Assembly: GCF_016907455.1 (NCBI RefSeq)
Contig: NZ_JAFBCB010000001.1
Coordinates: 434,001 to 498,000 of the forward strand
DNA: 64,000 bases
From: Brachybacterium muris
Lineage (GTDB): Bacteria > Actinomycetota > Actinomycetes > Actinomycetales > Dermabacteraceae
Direction: 5' to 3'
Positions 56,612 to 64,000 of the stretch are shown piece by piece. Under the pieces are notes generated by a model that did not search any database, was not told the origin of the DNA, and worked only from the letters and a program-made list of their open reading frames with translations. A program made the translations under genes and the position numbers. Each line of letters opens with the position of its first letter. Position 1 is the stretch's first letter.

Positions 56612-57442
56612 TCAGGCGAAGGGGTTCCACCAGCGGCCACCGCCCAGCACCACGAGCGCGACCGAGGTCGCCAGCAGCAGCACGGCCGCCACCATCACCA
56701 CCACGTCCCGGGTGCGCAGGGGCCGCTGATCGAACCAGGTGCGGCCCTTCCCGCGCCCGAAGCCGCGCAGCTCCATCGCCGCAGCCACCGACTCGATCCG
56801 GTCGAAGGCCCCCAGCAGCAGGGGCATGAGTGTCGAGGTCAGGTTGCGGATCCGGGTGCCGAGCCCCACCTTGCGGGACACGTCCAGGCCGCGGGCCTGC
56901 TGCGCCTGGGAGATGGTGCGGAAGTCCCGCTGGACGTCCGGGATGTACCGCAGCGCCAGGGACACCGCGTAGGCGGCGCGGTACGGCACCCCGATCCGGT
57001 TCAGGGAGGATGCGAACTCCGGGGGCCGCGTGGTGGTGATGAACAGCAGCACCCCCGGCAGCACCGCGAAGTACTTCAGGGTCACGACCAGCTGGTAGAA
57101 CAGCTGCTGCGCGGTGAGGTCCCACCGCCAGGGGCCGTCCACCAGCAGCGTGCGGGAGCCGAACAGCTGCTCGCCGTAACCGGGGGCGAACACGAAGATC
57201 AGCAGGTTGTTCAGCACCATGAAGATCGCGATCAGCCACAGCACCACCGCGAGGTCCCGCAGCCGCACCCGCGACACCGCCCACAGCACCACGGACAGCA
57301 GGGACAGCCCCAGCAGGTAGCGCGCATCGAAGCTGATCATCGCGCCCACCACCAGGGCGAGCACCAGCACCAGCTTGGACACCCCGGTGAGGGTGTGCAG
57401 CCATCCCTGGCGGGGCACATACCCCAGCAGTGGTGAACTCAT
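56612..57442 (-). CDS. ecfT: ECF transporter transmembrane component (EcfT)
   Basis: 276 residues with about five membrane helices and the EcfT coupling motifs ARG in AQQARGLDVS and RGFGRG in AAAMELRGFGRGKGR, which contact the ATPases. It forms the scaffold that links the S component to ATP hydrolysis. ATG 57442 overlaps the ecfA stop. It is the last gene of the unit. Confidence 0.9.
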   Translation of the reverse strand: MSSPLLGYVPRQGWLHTLTGVSKLVLVLALVVGAMISFDARYLLGLSLLSVVLWAVSRVRLRDLAVVLWLIAIFMVLNNLLIFVFAPGYGEQLFGSRTLLVDGPWRWDLTAQQLFYQLVVTLKYFAVLPGVLLFITTTRPPEFASSLNRIGVPYRAAYAVSLALRYIPDVQRDFRTISQAQQARGLDVSRKVGLGTRIRNLTSTLMPLLLGAFDRIESVAAAMELRGFGRGKGRTWFDQRPLRTRDVVVMVAAVLLLATSVALVVLGGGRWWNPFA

Positions 57443-59184
57443 CGAGACCCACCCCGTTCGGCTCTGTCGGCCTGCACGAAGCGGTGCACCAGGCGCACCG
57501 GATCCGCGATCCCGCAGCGCTGCGAGAGGGTGAACAGTCCCGTGGTCACCAGGTCGGCGCGAGAGGTGAGATCCTCGTCGGTGAGGGCCGCGGCCGGATC
57601 GGTGTCGGCCAGCAGGCGCCCCCCGCTCATCACCAGCACCCGGTCGGTGTACTCCAGCGCCAGGTGCATGTCGTGGGTGATCAGCAGCACCGTGGTGCCG
57701 AGCTTGTTGATGCGGGTCAGGAAGTCCATGAACTCGCTGTAATGGGCGTAGTCCTGCCCGGCGGTGGGCTCGTCCAGGATCAGCACCTCGGGCTCCAGCG
57801 CCAGGATCGAGGCGATGGTGACCCGCTTCTTCTGGCCGTGGCTCAGCGCCGAGACGGGCCAGCTGCGGAACGGCCGCAGGCCGCACACCTCCAGCACCCG
57901 GGCGGTGCGCTCGGCGATCACCTGCTCGTCCAGGCCGCGCGCACGCAGCCCCAGCTCGATCTCCTCGGTGATCAGGGGGCGGGAGATCATCTGCCCCGGC
58001 TCCTGCAGCACGAAGCCCACGTGCTCGCCCCGCTCGGCGAGGGTCCACCCCGAGGCATCGACCGAGCCGAGGCGCACCACTCCCTCGGTGGCCTTCTCGA
58101 AACCGCACACCACGCGCGCCAGGGTGGACTTCCCGGCACCGTTGGAGCCCAGCACGCCGATCATCTCCCCGGCATGGACGCGGGCGCTGACGTCCTGCAC
58201 GGCCCGGGTGCCGGGGGCATCGCCCGCGCGCGGCAGCACACAGCCCACCCGGTCCAGTTCGAGCGCGACGGCCCGGCCGGGCGCGACATCGGGACGGGCG
58301 GCATCGGTGCCGGCCACCCACTCCCGCACCGCCGCGACCTGATCCTCGTCCAGTTCCATCGCCGTCAGGTCCGCCGGGTGCTGCTCGGCGCGGGCAGGTG
58401 CACCGGCCATCCGCAGGGCCGCCAGGTGCAGGGGCGGTCGGATGCCGTGCTGCTCCAGCAGGCCCGAGACCAGCACCTCGTCCGGCGGGGCATCGGCCAC
58501 GATCCGACCCCCGGCCATCAGCACGATCCGGTCCACTGGGCGGTGCAGCACGTCCTCCAGGCGGTGCTCCACGATCACCACGGTGCGGCCGTGCTCGCGG
58601 TGCAGGTCATCGATCAACTCGACCGCGGCGCGCCCCGCAGCCGGGTCCAGGTTCGCCAAGGGTTCGTCGAACAGCAGCACCTCCACGTCGTCCACCAGCA
58701 CCCCGGCCATCGCCACCCGCTGCTTCTGCCCACCGGAGAGCTCGTGCGGGGAGGACGCCAGCCGGTCCTGGATCCCCACGATGGAAGCGGCATGCTGCAC
58801 CCGCTGCGGCATCTGCGCGTGGGGGACCTGCTGGTTCTCCAGGCTGAAGGCGATGTCCTCACCCACGGTGAGGCCCACGAACTGCCCGGAGGTGTCCTGC
58901 AGCACCGTGCCCACGCGCCGGGAGGTCTCCACCAGCGGCACCGCGGCCGGGTCGTTGCCGCACACCCGCACCGTGCCCGTGGCCGTGCCCCGGTGGTGGT
59001 GGGGGATCAGCCCGTTCAGCACCGAGAGCAGGGTGGACTTACCAGAGCCGGACGCACCGATCACCGCCACCTTCTCGCCACGCCTGATCACCAGGTCGAT
59101 GTCGTGAAGGGTGGGCTCGGACTGCGCGCGGTACTGGAAGCAGTACCCGCGCAGCTCGATGAGCGGCTCGGCGGCGTGGGTCAC
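57439..59184 (-). CDS. ecfA: ECF transporter ATPase with two fused ABC domains
   Basis: 581 residues, a natural fusion of the two ECF ATPases. Domain 1: Walker A IGASGSGKST (about 42-51), signature LSGGQKQR, Walker B VLLFDEP. Domain 2: Walker A GSNGAGKST, signature LSHGQKKR, Walker B VLILDEP. GTG 59184 overlaps the S-component stop (GTGA); the longer frame to 59304 lies inside ecfS. Confidence 0.93.
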   Translation of the reverse strand: MTHAAEPLIELRGYCFQYRAQSEPTLHDIDLVIRRGEKVAVIGASGSGKSTLLSVLNGLIPHHHRGTATGTVRVCGNDPAAVPLVETSRRVGTVLQDTSGQFVGLTVGEDIAFSLENQQVPHAQMPQRVQHAASIVGIQDRLASSPHELSGGQKQRVAMAGVLVDDVEVLLFDEPLANLDPAAGRAAVELIDDLHREHGRTVVIVEHRLEDVLHRPVDRIVLMAGGRIVADAPPDEVLVSGLLEQHGIRPPLHLAALRMAGAPARAEQHPADLTAMELDEDQVAAVREWVAGTDAARPDVAPGRAVALELDRVGCVLPRAGDAPGTRAVQDVSARVHAGEMIGVLGSNGAGKSTLARVVCGFEKATEGVVRLGSVDASGWTLAERGEHVGFVLQEPGQMISRPLITEEIELGLRARGLDEQVIAERTARVLEVCGLRPFRSWPVSALSHGQKKRVTIASILALEPEVLILDEPTAGQDYAHYSEFMDFLTRINKLGTTVLLITHDMHLALEYTDRVLVMSGGRLLADTDPAAALTDEDLTSRADLVTTGLFTLSQRCGIADPVRLVHRFVQADRAERGGSR

Positions 59185-59735
59185 GACTGGACCGTGAGCG
59201 ACCCGGTCTTGGTGCGGGTGCGGGCGTAGACCGCGAGGATCAGGGTGCCCAGCACGGCGGTGGTGATGGTGTTGGCGACGAACGCGAGGCCGCCCTGGGC
59301 CCACACCTTCCCGGCGGGCTCGTTGTAGATCAGCACGTCACCCAACGGCGCGATCAGCAACCAGGCCGCGGCGTGCGCGATCGCCACCGCGAGGACGAAG
59401 CGGAACGCGGTGGCGCCGGAGAACTCGCCGTCGTGGATCCGGTGGCGCAGCAGCATCAGGCCGACGACCAGGCCGAACACACCGGAGGCCGCTTCCCAGC
59501 TGATCCAGATGCCGTAGCCGGTGACGTCGATCAGCAGGTGGCCGATGAGGCCGGCGAGCAGGCCCACCCAGGGGCCGTAGAGCACGGCGAGTACAGCGAG
59601 GATCGCGTACTGGATGGAGATGGTGGTGTTGGGGATCGGGGTGGGGATCGCCACGAAGCGACCCAGCACGAAGAACAGGGCGGCGCCGATGCCGATGGCG
59701 ACCACCTGGACGACGGGGGACGGGGTGCGGGACAT
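59181..59735 (-). CDS. ECF transporter S component, UPF0397 type
   Basis: 184 residues with about five to six helices. The start VVAIGIGAALFFVLGRFVAIPTPIPNTTISIQYA and GPWVGLLAGLIGHLLIDVTGYG match the UPF0397 family, which databases often label riboflavin-like without proof. It binds the substrate in the membrane. It is first in the ecfS-ecfA-ecfT unit and is preceded by the SAM hydrolase gene, a pairing that hints at an adenosyl- or methionine-related substrate (inference). Confidence 0.87.
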   Translation of the reverse strand: MSRTPSPVVQVVAIGIGAALFFVLGRFVAIPTPIPNTTISIQYAILAVLAVLYGPWVGLLAGLIGHLLIDVTGYGIWISWEAASGVFGLVVGLMLLRHRIHDGEFSGATAFRFVLAVAIAHAAAWLLIAPLGDVLIYNEPAGKVWAQGGLAFVANTITTAVLGTLILAVYARTRTKTGSLTVQS

Positions 59736-59855
59736 GAGGTTTCCTTCGGGGGAGGGGTTCCGGTGAGGTGTCGGAGGGGGAGGGGAGGACGGACGAGGGG
59801 GATGGTGATGTTCAACGACGGGGCTGTTCGAGGGCGGAACAGCGATGGCGGGCTC

Positions 59856-60695
59856 TCAGGTGGCCGGTTCGAGTCGCACCCGCCAGGAGGTGCCGGTGCC
59901 CAGGGAGAAGGCGCGGGCGTAGTGGCCGCGGTTGATGGCCACGGCCATGCGGTCCAGGGAGTTCACGTACAGCAGCGACTCACCCACCTCGACGTCGGCG
60001 AAGCTGCGGGCGTAGGTCATCTGGGCGGCGTGCACCACGGCGTCGTGGTGGCTGACCCGCACCGTGACCCTGCCGCCGTGGCCCACGCCCAGCTCACGGA
60101 ACAGCTCCCGGGGGATGGAGGTCCACAGGGAGCCGTAGCGAACGTCCAGGGTGTCGATCGTGCCGTGCACCGCGCCGCCGGTGGCCTCGGGTTCCACCAG
60201 CGGCAGCGACACCAGCTCCTGCAGCGGCACCTCGGGGCCCACCTGCTCGTAGGTGATCGCGCCGGAGGCGAGCCGCGCACCGGTGTACGCGTAGATGTCG
60301 CGCCCGTGGAAGGTGTAGGACTCCTCGGAGCCTTCACGGCGGTTCATGGTCTCGTCGATCTGCCGCAGCTGCTCGATGCCGAAGATGCTGTGCAGGTGGG
60401 TGAGGGTGCCGTTGTCCGGGGTCACCACCAGGTGCCCGGTGCGGGTGCGGGCCACCACGCTCAGCCGGTCCGAGCCCACACCGGGATCCACCACCGAGAC
60501 GAACACGGTGCCGGCAGGCCAGTACGAGATCACCTGGGCCAGCCTGTAAGAGCCCTCCCAGATGTCGTAGGGCGGGATGTTGTGGGTGAGGTCGTGGATG
60601 CGCAGGCCGGGGTCGACGGCTACGGCCACGCCAACCATGGCGCTGACCGCACCGTCGTCCAGGCCGAAGTCGGACTGCAGTACGAGGGGATGCAT
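59856..60695 (-). CDS. SAM hydroxide adenosyltransferase (SAM hydrolase, DUF62)
   Basis: 279 residues. The family motifs are LQSDFGLDDGAVSAMVG at the start, VVDPGVGSDR and VTPDNGTLTHL. Members split S-adenosylmethionine to adenosine and methionine using water/hydroxide. ATG 60695 lies 6 nt after GATAAT (60702-60707), indicating a leaderless start. It is upstream of, and in line with, the ECF transporter, with a 120-nt gap that shows no other feature. Confidence 0.9.
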   Translation of the reverse strand: MHPLVLQSDFGLDDGAVSAMVGVAVAVDPGLRIHDLTHNIPPYDIWEGSYRLAQVISYWPAGTVFVSVVDPGVGSDRLSVVARTRTGHLVVTPDNGTLTHLHSIFGIEQLRQIDETMNRREGSEESYTFHGRDIYAYTGARLASGAITYEQVGPEVPLQELVSLPLVEPEATGGAVHGTIDTLDVRYGSLWTSIPRELFRELGVGHGGRVTVRVSHHDAVVHAAQMTYARSFADVEVGESLLYVNSLDRMAVAINRGHYARAFSLGTGTSWRVRLEPAT

Positions 60696-60807
60696 CCTGG
60701 CATTATCCAACACAACACGCAGGTGAGCCGCTCGTGTGTCGCCAGATGAACGCGGGGAGGATTATCCGCTGGCGGCCCACCGGGGGTGAGCCGGGCGGGG
60801 CGCCGGC

Positions 60808-61857
60808 TCAGGCGCCCGGCAGCCCCCAGGCCTCGGCCAGCAACTCGAGGCTGCGCAGGCGGTCGGCTGGGTCGAAGTGGTACGCGGTGAGGATGAGCTC
60901 GTCGGCGCCGGTGGATGCCACGATCGCCTCCAACTGGGCGACCACGGTGGCGGGGGAGCCCACGGCGCGGATCGAGAGGGTCTGGTCCACCTGGGAGATC
61001 AGGTGCTCCGGAGCCACCTCCTCCAGCGGGCGCGGCGGCTGGATCTTCTGGCGCTGGCCGGTCACCACCCCCAGGAACATCTGCTGCAGGGTGGTGAACT
61101 GACGCTGGGCCTCCTCGTCGGTCTCGGCCACCACCAGGTTCACGCCCACCATGGTGCGCGGTTCGGCGATCTGTGCCGAGGGGGCGTTCGCATCGAAGTT
61201 CGCGCGGTACACGTCCAGGGCCTGCAGGTACTGGAAGGGCGCGAAGTGCGAGGCCACCGAGAACGGCATCCCCAGCTGGGCGGCGAGGCGGGCACCGTTG
61301 GCGGTGGAGCCCAGGATCCACATCGGCACCTCGGTGCCCTTGGCCACTCCCGCGCTGATGGGCAGCCCGCCGGTGGACTCCTCGCGGGACCAGTCGCGCA
61401 TCTGCTCCACCGCGGCGATGAAGGCATGCGGCTCGGCAGAGGTGCGGGCCAGCAGCTGCGCGGTGAGCTGGTCGGTGCCCGGGGCCCGGCCCAGACCCAG
61501 GTCGATGCGGTCGCCGTGGAACTGCACCAGGGTGCCGAACTGCTCGATCACCGCCAGCGGCGAATGGTTGGGCAGCATGATCCCGCCCGAACCCACCCGG
61601 ATCCGCTCGGTCAGCGACGCGGCACGGTCGATCAGCAGGCTGGTGGCGCTGGAGGCCAGCGCATCGGTGTTGTGATGCTCGGCGAACCAATAGCGCTCAT
61701 AGCCCAGCCGGTCCGCGGTCTTCGCACCCTCCATCGAGGCGGCGATCGCATCGCGGGTGGACTGCCCCTCCGAGATGGACACCAGGTCCAGGATCGAGAG
61801 GGGGACGTGGGGGACGGAGCTGGAAGTCGTGTCGGTGCTGGCATCGGAGGCGGTCAT
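60808..61857 (-). CDS. LLM-class flavin-dependent oxidoreductase
   Basis: 349 residues with the bacterial luciferase-like TIM barrel. Recognisable segments are RYWFAEHHNTDALASSATSLLI, IRVGSGGIMLPNHSPLAVIEQFGTL and IDLGLGRAPGTD, of the group-1 (alkanal-monooxygenase-like) subclass. It uses FMN or F420; the substrate is unknown. ATG 61857 lies 7 nt after TAGGCT (61865-61870). Confidence 0.9.
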   Translation of the reverse strand: MTASDASTDTTSSSVPHVPLSILDLVSISEGQSTRDAIAASMEGAKTADRLGYERYWFAEHHNTDALASSATSLLIDRAASLTERIRVGSGGIMLPNHSPLAVIEQFGTLVQFHGDRIDLGLGRAPGTDQLTAQLLARTSAEPHAFIAAVEQMRDWSREESTGGLPISAGVAKGTEVPMWILGSTANGARLAAQLGMPFSVASHFAPFQYLQALDVYRANFDANAPSAQIAEPRTMVGVNLVVAETDEEAQRQFTTLQQMFLGVVTGQRQKIQPPRPLEEVAPEHLISQVDQTLSIRAVGSPATVVAQLEAIVASTGADELILTAYHFDPADRLRSLELLAEAWGLPGA

Positions 61858-61899
61858 GCCGTCGAGCCTATCCATGCCGGCTAGACGTGGGGCACGCGC

Positions 61900-62925
61900 T
61901 TACGCCTGCGGCGGCCGGGTGGGGTCGTGGTCGTCGTCGTGGATCCGCACGTGCGCCTCGGGGATGTCCTCGTAGCTGGCCGGGTCCGAGATCGGCTCCA
62001 GGTGCGTGAGCACGGTGAGCTCCGGGAGGGCCGCGGTGAGCTCGCGTTCGAGCTCCTCGATGTAGTCGTGGCCGTGCTTGACGGTCCACTCGTCCGGCAC
62101 CAGCACGTGCACGTTCATGAACTTCTGCTGCCCGGCCTCGCGGGTCTGCAGGCCGTGGAAGGTGACGCTGCCGTCGGTGCGGCGCTGGAGGATCGCCCGG
62201 ATCACCTCGTGGTCCTCCTCGGACAGCGACTTGTCCAGCAGTCCGGAGACGGACTCGCTGACCAGGGACACGCCCGTGATGATGATGTTGACGCCGACGG
62301 CGAAGGCGACCACGGCGTCCAGCCGCTCCCAGCCGGTCAGGCCCACCAGTCCCACGCCCACGATCACACCCACCGAGGTCCACACGTCGGTGAGCAGGTG
62401 GCGGCCGTCGGCCCGCAGGGTGATGGAGCGGTAGCGGCGCCCAGCCCTGATCAGCACGAACGCCACGGCCCCGTTGATCAGGGAGGCCACCACCGAGATC
62501 ACCAGGCCCCAGCCCACGTTCTCCAGCGGCTGGGGGTTCACGAACCGCTCCACGGCGGTGACCAGGATGACCGCGGCGGCCACGAAGATCATCGCCCCCT
62601 CCACCGCGGCGGAGAAGTACTCCGCCTTCGCGCGGCCGTAGAGGAACCGCTCGGTGGCGGGCTGCGCAGCGACCTTCAGCGCGATCAGCGCCACAACCGC
62701 TGCCACCAGGTTCACGGTGGACTCGGCGGCGTCCGAGAGCAGGCCCACCGAGCCGGTCATCGCCCAGGCCCCCGTCTTCAGGGCGATGGTGGCGATGGCC
62801 GCGGCGATCGACAGCCAGGCGAAACGGGTGAGGTCCACGGCCCGCGACGGTGCACGGTCGCCGTGAGGAGCGGGTCCCTGCGAGGAGGGGTCGCCGGGAG
62901 TGCTGGCGCTGGGTTCTTCGGTCAC
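61900..62925 (-). CDS. Cation diffusion facilitator family metal exporter
   Basis: 341 residues with six membrane helices and a cytoplasmic C-terminal domain. Metal-site residues appear in LLSDAAESTVNL (helix 2, with DxxES rather than HxxxD) and GRHLLTDVWTS (helix 5, HxxxD). The C-terminal tail is His/Asp-rich (HVRIHDDDHDP). It exports Zn/Fe/Mn/Cd-type divalent metals by proton exchange. GTG 62925 follows GGAGAG. Confidence 0.9.
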   Translation of the reverse strand: MTEEPSASTPGDPSSQGPAPHGDRAPSRAVDLTRFAWLSIAAAIATIALKTGAWAMTGSVGLLSDAAESTVNLVAAVVALIALKVAAQPATERFLYGRAKAEYFSAAVEGAMIFVAAAVILVTAVERFVNPQPLENVGWGLVISVVASLINGAVAFVLIRAGRRYRSITLRADGRHLLTDVWTSVGVIVGVGLVGLTGWERLDAVVAFAVGVNIIITGVSLVSESVSGLLDKSLSEEDHEVIRAILQRRTDGSVTFHGLQTREAGQQKFMNVHVLVPDEWTVKHGHDYIEELERELTAALPELTVLTHLEPISDPASYEDIPEAHVRIHDDDHDPTRPPQA

Positions 62926-63018
62926 GGTCTCTCCGCTTCGGGCTGATCCATGCGCCACGGGGGAGCGGGCGCTCTCAGACGGTACCGCTCTGAGGGGCGC
63001 TCAGCAGCCGTCTGGGGC

Positions 63019-63429
63019 TCAGTCGACGTACCGCGTGGGCCGGTCCTCGACGGGGAAACCGTCGGCCTTCCACGCACGGAACCCGCCGACCAGGTCGGTG
63101 GCGCGGCTGAAGCCGAGCCGGCGCAGGTCGCGGGCGGCGAGCGAGGAGTGGTATCCCTCGTTGCACACGACGACCACGAGGTCCGTGTGCTTAGGGCCGC
63201 CCTCCATCCGATGGGGGCTTGCCGGGTCCAGGCGCCACTCGAGCACCAGGCGCTCCACCACCACCGCACCGGGGATATGGCCCTCGACGTCCCGGGTGAT
63301 GGCGGAGCGCACGTCGATCACGTGCGCCCCGTCGCCCTCGAGCAGGGAGTGCAGCTGGGCAGGTTCGACCCGGTCCACGCCATCCCGAGAGTCCGCGAGC
63401 ACCTCATCGATGCTGCGTGGGGTGGTCAT
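63019..63429 (-). CDS. Rhodanese-like sulfurtransferase
   Basis: 136-residue single rhodanese domain with the active-site Cys in VVVCNEGYHSSLAA and the N-terminal HVIDVRSAITRDVEGHIPGA segment. It transfers sulfane sulfur, though the partner is unknown. The start overlaps the helicase stop by 4 nt, so the two are co-translated. Confidence 0.9.
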   Translation of the reverse strand: MTTPRSIDEVLADSRDGVDRVEPAQLHSLLEGDGAHVIDVRSAITRDVEGHIPGAVVVERLVLEWRLDPASPHRMEGGPKHTDLVVVVCNEGYHSSLAARDLRRLGFSRATDLVGGFRAWKADGFPVEDRPTRYVD

Positions 63430-64000
63430 CGGCCGCGTCGGCTCGCGGAGAAGGAGGCCAGGCCGCCACCGGAGGAACCGGTGGAGGAGGTCGAGTAGCT
63501 GGTGCCACCGGAACGACCGCCGCCGGAGCGCGAACGCCCGGAGGAGCCCTGCCCGGAGCCGGAGCGACCGGAGCCGCTGCCGCGACCGGAACGGGAGCCA
63601 CCGCCGGAGCGGCCGGAGCCGCCCACGGTCACGTCGGACTCGGAACGACCGCCACCGGAGCGACGGCGCCCCTGACCGCCACCGGCACCGGAGCGACCGC
63701 CGGAGCCGCCACGACCGCCACCGGAGCGGCGACCGCCACCGCTGCCGCGGCCACCGGTCTCCTGGACCGGGGCGCGGTCGGGGACCTCGCCGAACACGCG
63801 CTCGCCGGGGGCCAGGCGCTTCAGCACCTCGCTGCCGGTGCGCACGGCGGAGTGGATCTGGGGGCGGATCTTCGCGGCGCGCATCAGGGAGGACACGTCG
63901 CTGCGCTGCTCCGGGGTCTGCACCGTGATCACGGTGCCGGCCTCGCCGGCGCGGGCGGTGCGGCCCGAGCGGTGCAGGTACGCCTTGTGCTCCACGGGCG
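63426..64000 (-). CDS. DEAD-box RNA helicase, C-terminal part (runs off the window)
   Basis: The gene enters from beyond 64000. Visible here is motif VI (YLHRSGRTARAGEAGTVIT), followed by about 40 residues and then a long Gly/Ser/Arg-rich tail of about 115 residues (GGRGSGGGRRSGGG, SGRSGSGQGSSGRSRSGGGRS), typical of RGG-type RNA-binding extensions of actinobacterial DEAD-box helicases. The N-terminal helicase lobe is outside the window. Confidence 0.9.
   Translation of the reverse strand, partial: PVEHKAYLHRSGRTARAGEAGTVITVQTPEQRSDVSSLMRAAKIRPQIHSAVRTGSEVLKRLAPGERVFGEVPDRAPVQETGGRGSGGGRRSGGGRGGSGGRSGAGGGQGRRRSGGGRSESDVTVGGSGRSGGGSRSGRGSGSGRSGSGQGSSGRSRSGGGRSGGTSYSTSSTGSSGGGLASFSASRRGR

Overview
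The window reads as chromosomal DNA of a high-GC actinobacterium. Its C50-carotenoid gene set, its frequent leaderless starts (a TAnnnT box 6-7 nt before the start codon) and the general style of its genes suggest a Dermabacteraceae/Micrococcales member, possibly Brachybacterium. That placement is inference from gene content; no 16S rRNA gene is present.

Region by region. 120-11101: a ROK regulator faces a minus-strand alpha-galactoside operon (GH36 alpha-galactosidase, two ABC permeases, binding lipoprotein). Four separate lesions break it: a one-base frameshift in the binding protein, an IS21 in one permease, and a nonsense codon plus an IS3-family element in the alpha-galactosidase. 11283-17736: an aminotransferase, a TetR/Ohr/quinone-reductase stress regulon marked by two near-identical palindromes, an FprA-type ferredoxin-NADP reductase and a FocA-type channel. 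17862-21763: a transglutaminase, a fused ATP-grasp/alpha-E protein and an AIM24 protein. 21884-26531: repeats, CopZ with a CsoR-type box, a membrane Ser/Thr kinase, a DsbA-like protein, tRNA-Thr and a MazEF-like toxin-antitoxin pair. 26654-35140: a carotenoid locus with idi (split by IS21) converging on crtE-crtB-crtI-crtYe-crtYf-crtEb, with related palindromes at both outer promoters. 35288-43044: treS, a KtrB/KtrA potassium system, ung, a DUF3263 protein, a LytR_C protein and a stand-alone groEL behind a CIRCE element. 43352-55546: a type I restriction-modification operon hsdM-hsdS-hsdR with a translationally coupled NYN-domain nuclease gene as its last member; hsdR is split by an IS21 copy that itself carries a second, inverted IS21 copy. 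55748-64000: an Asp/Arg-rich repetitive protein, an ECF transporter with a SAM hydrolase, a flavin-dependent oxidoreductase, a CDF metal exporter, a rhodanese and the C-terminal end of a DEAD-box helicase that runs off the window.

The main theme is recent insertional damage. Four IS21 copies, three complete (2581 bp each) and one interrupted, encode identical proteins and have hit an alpha-galactoside permease, idi and hsdR. The three primary insertions keep clean 4-5 bp target duplications, so each original gene can be rebuilt exactly in frame. The candidates for less familiar biology are the NYN nuclease fused by overlap to a type I RM operon, the IS21 leader hairpin that buries the istA ribosome binding site, the TetR-linked palindrome regulon, and the SAM-hydrolase/ECF pairing.
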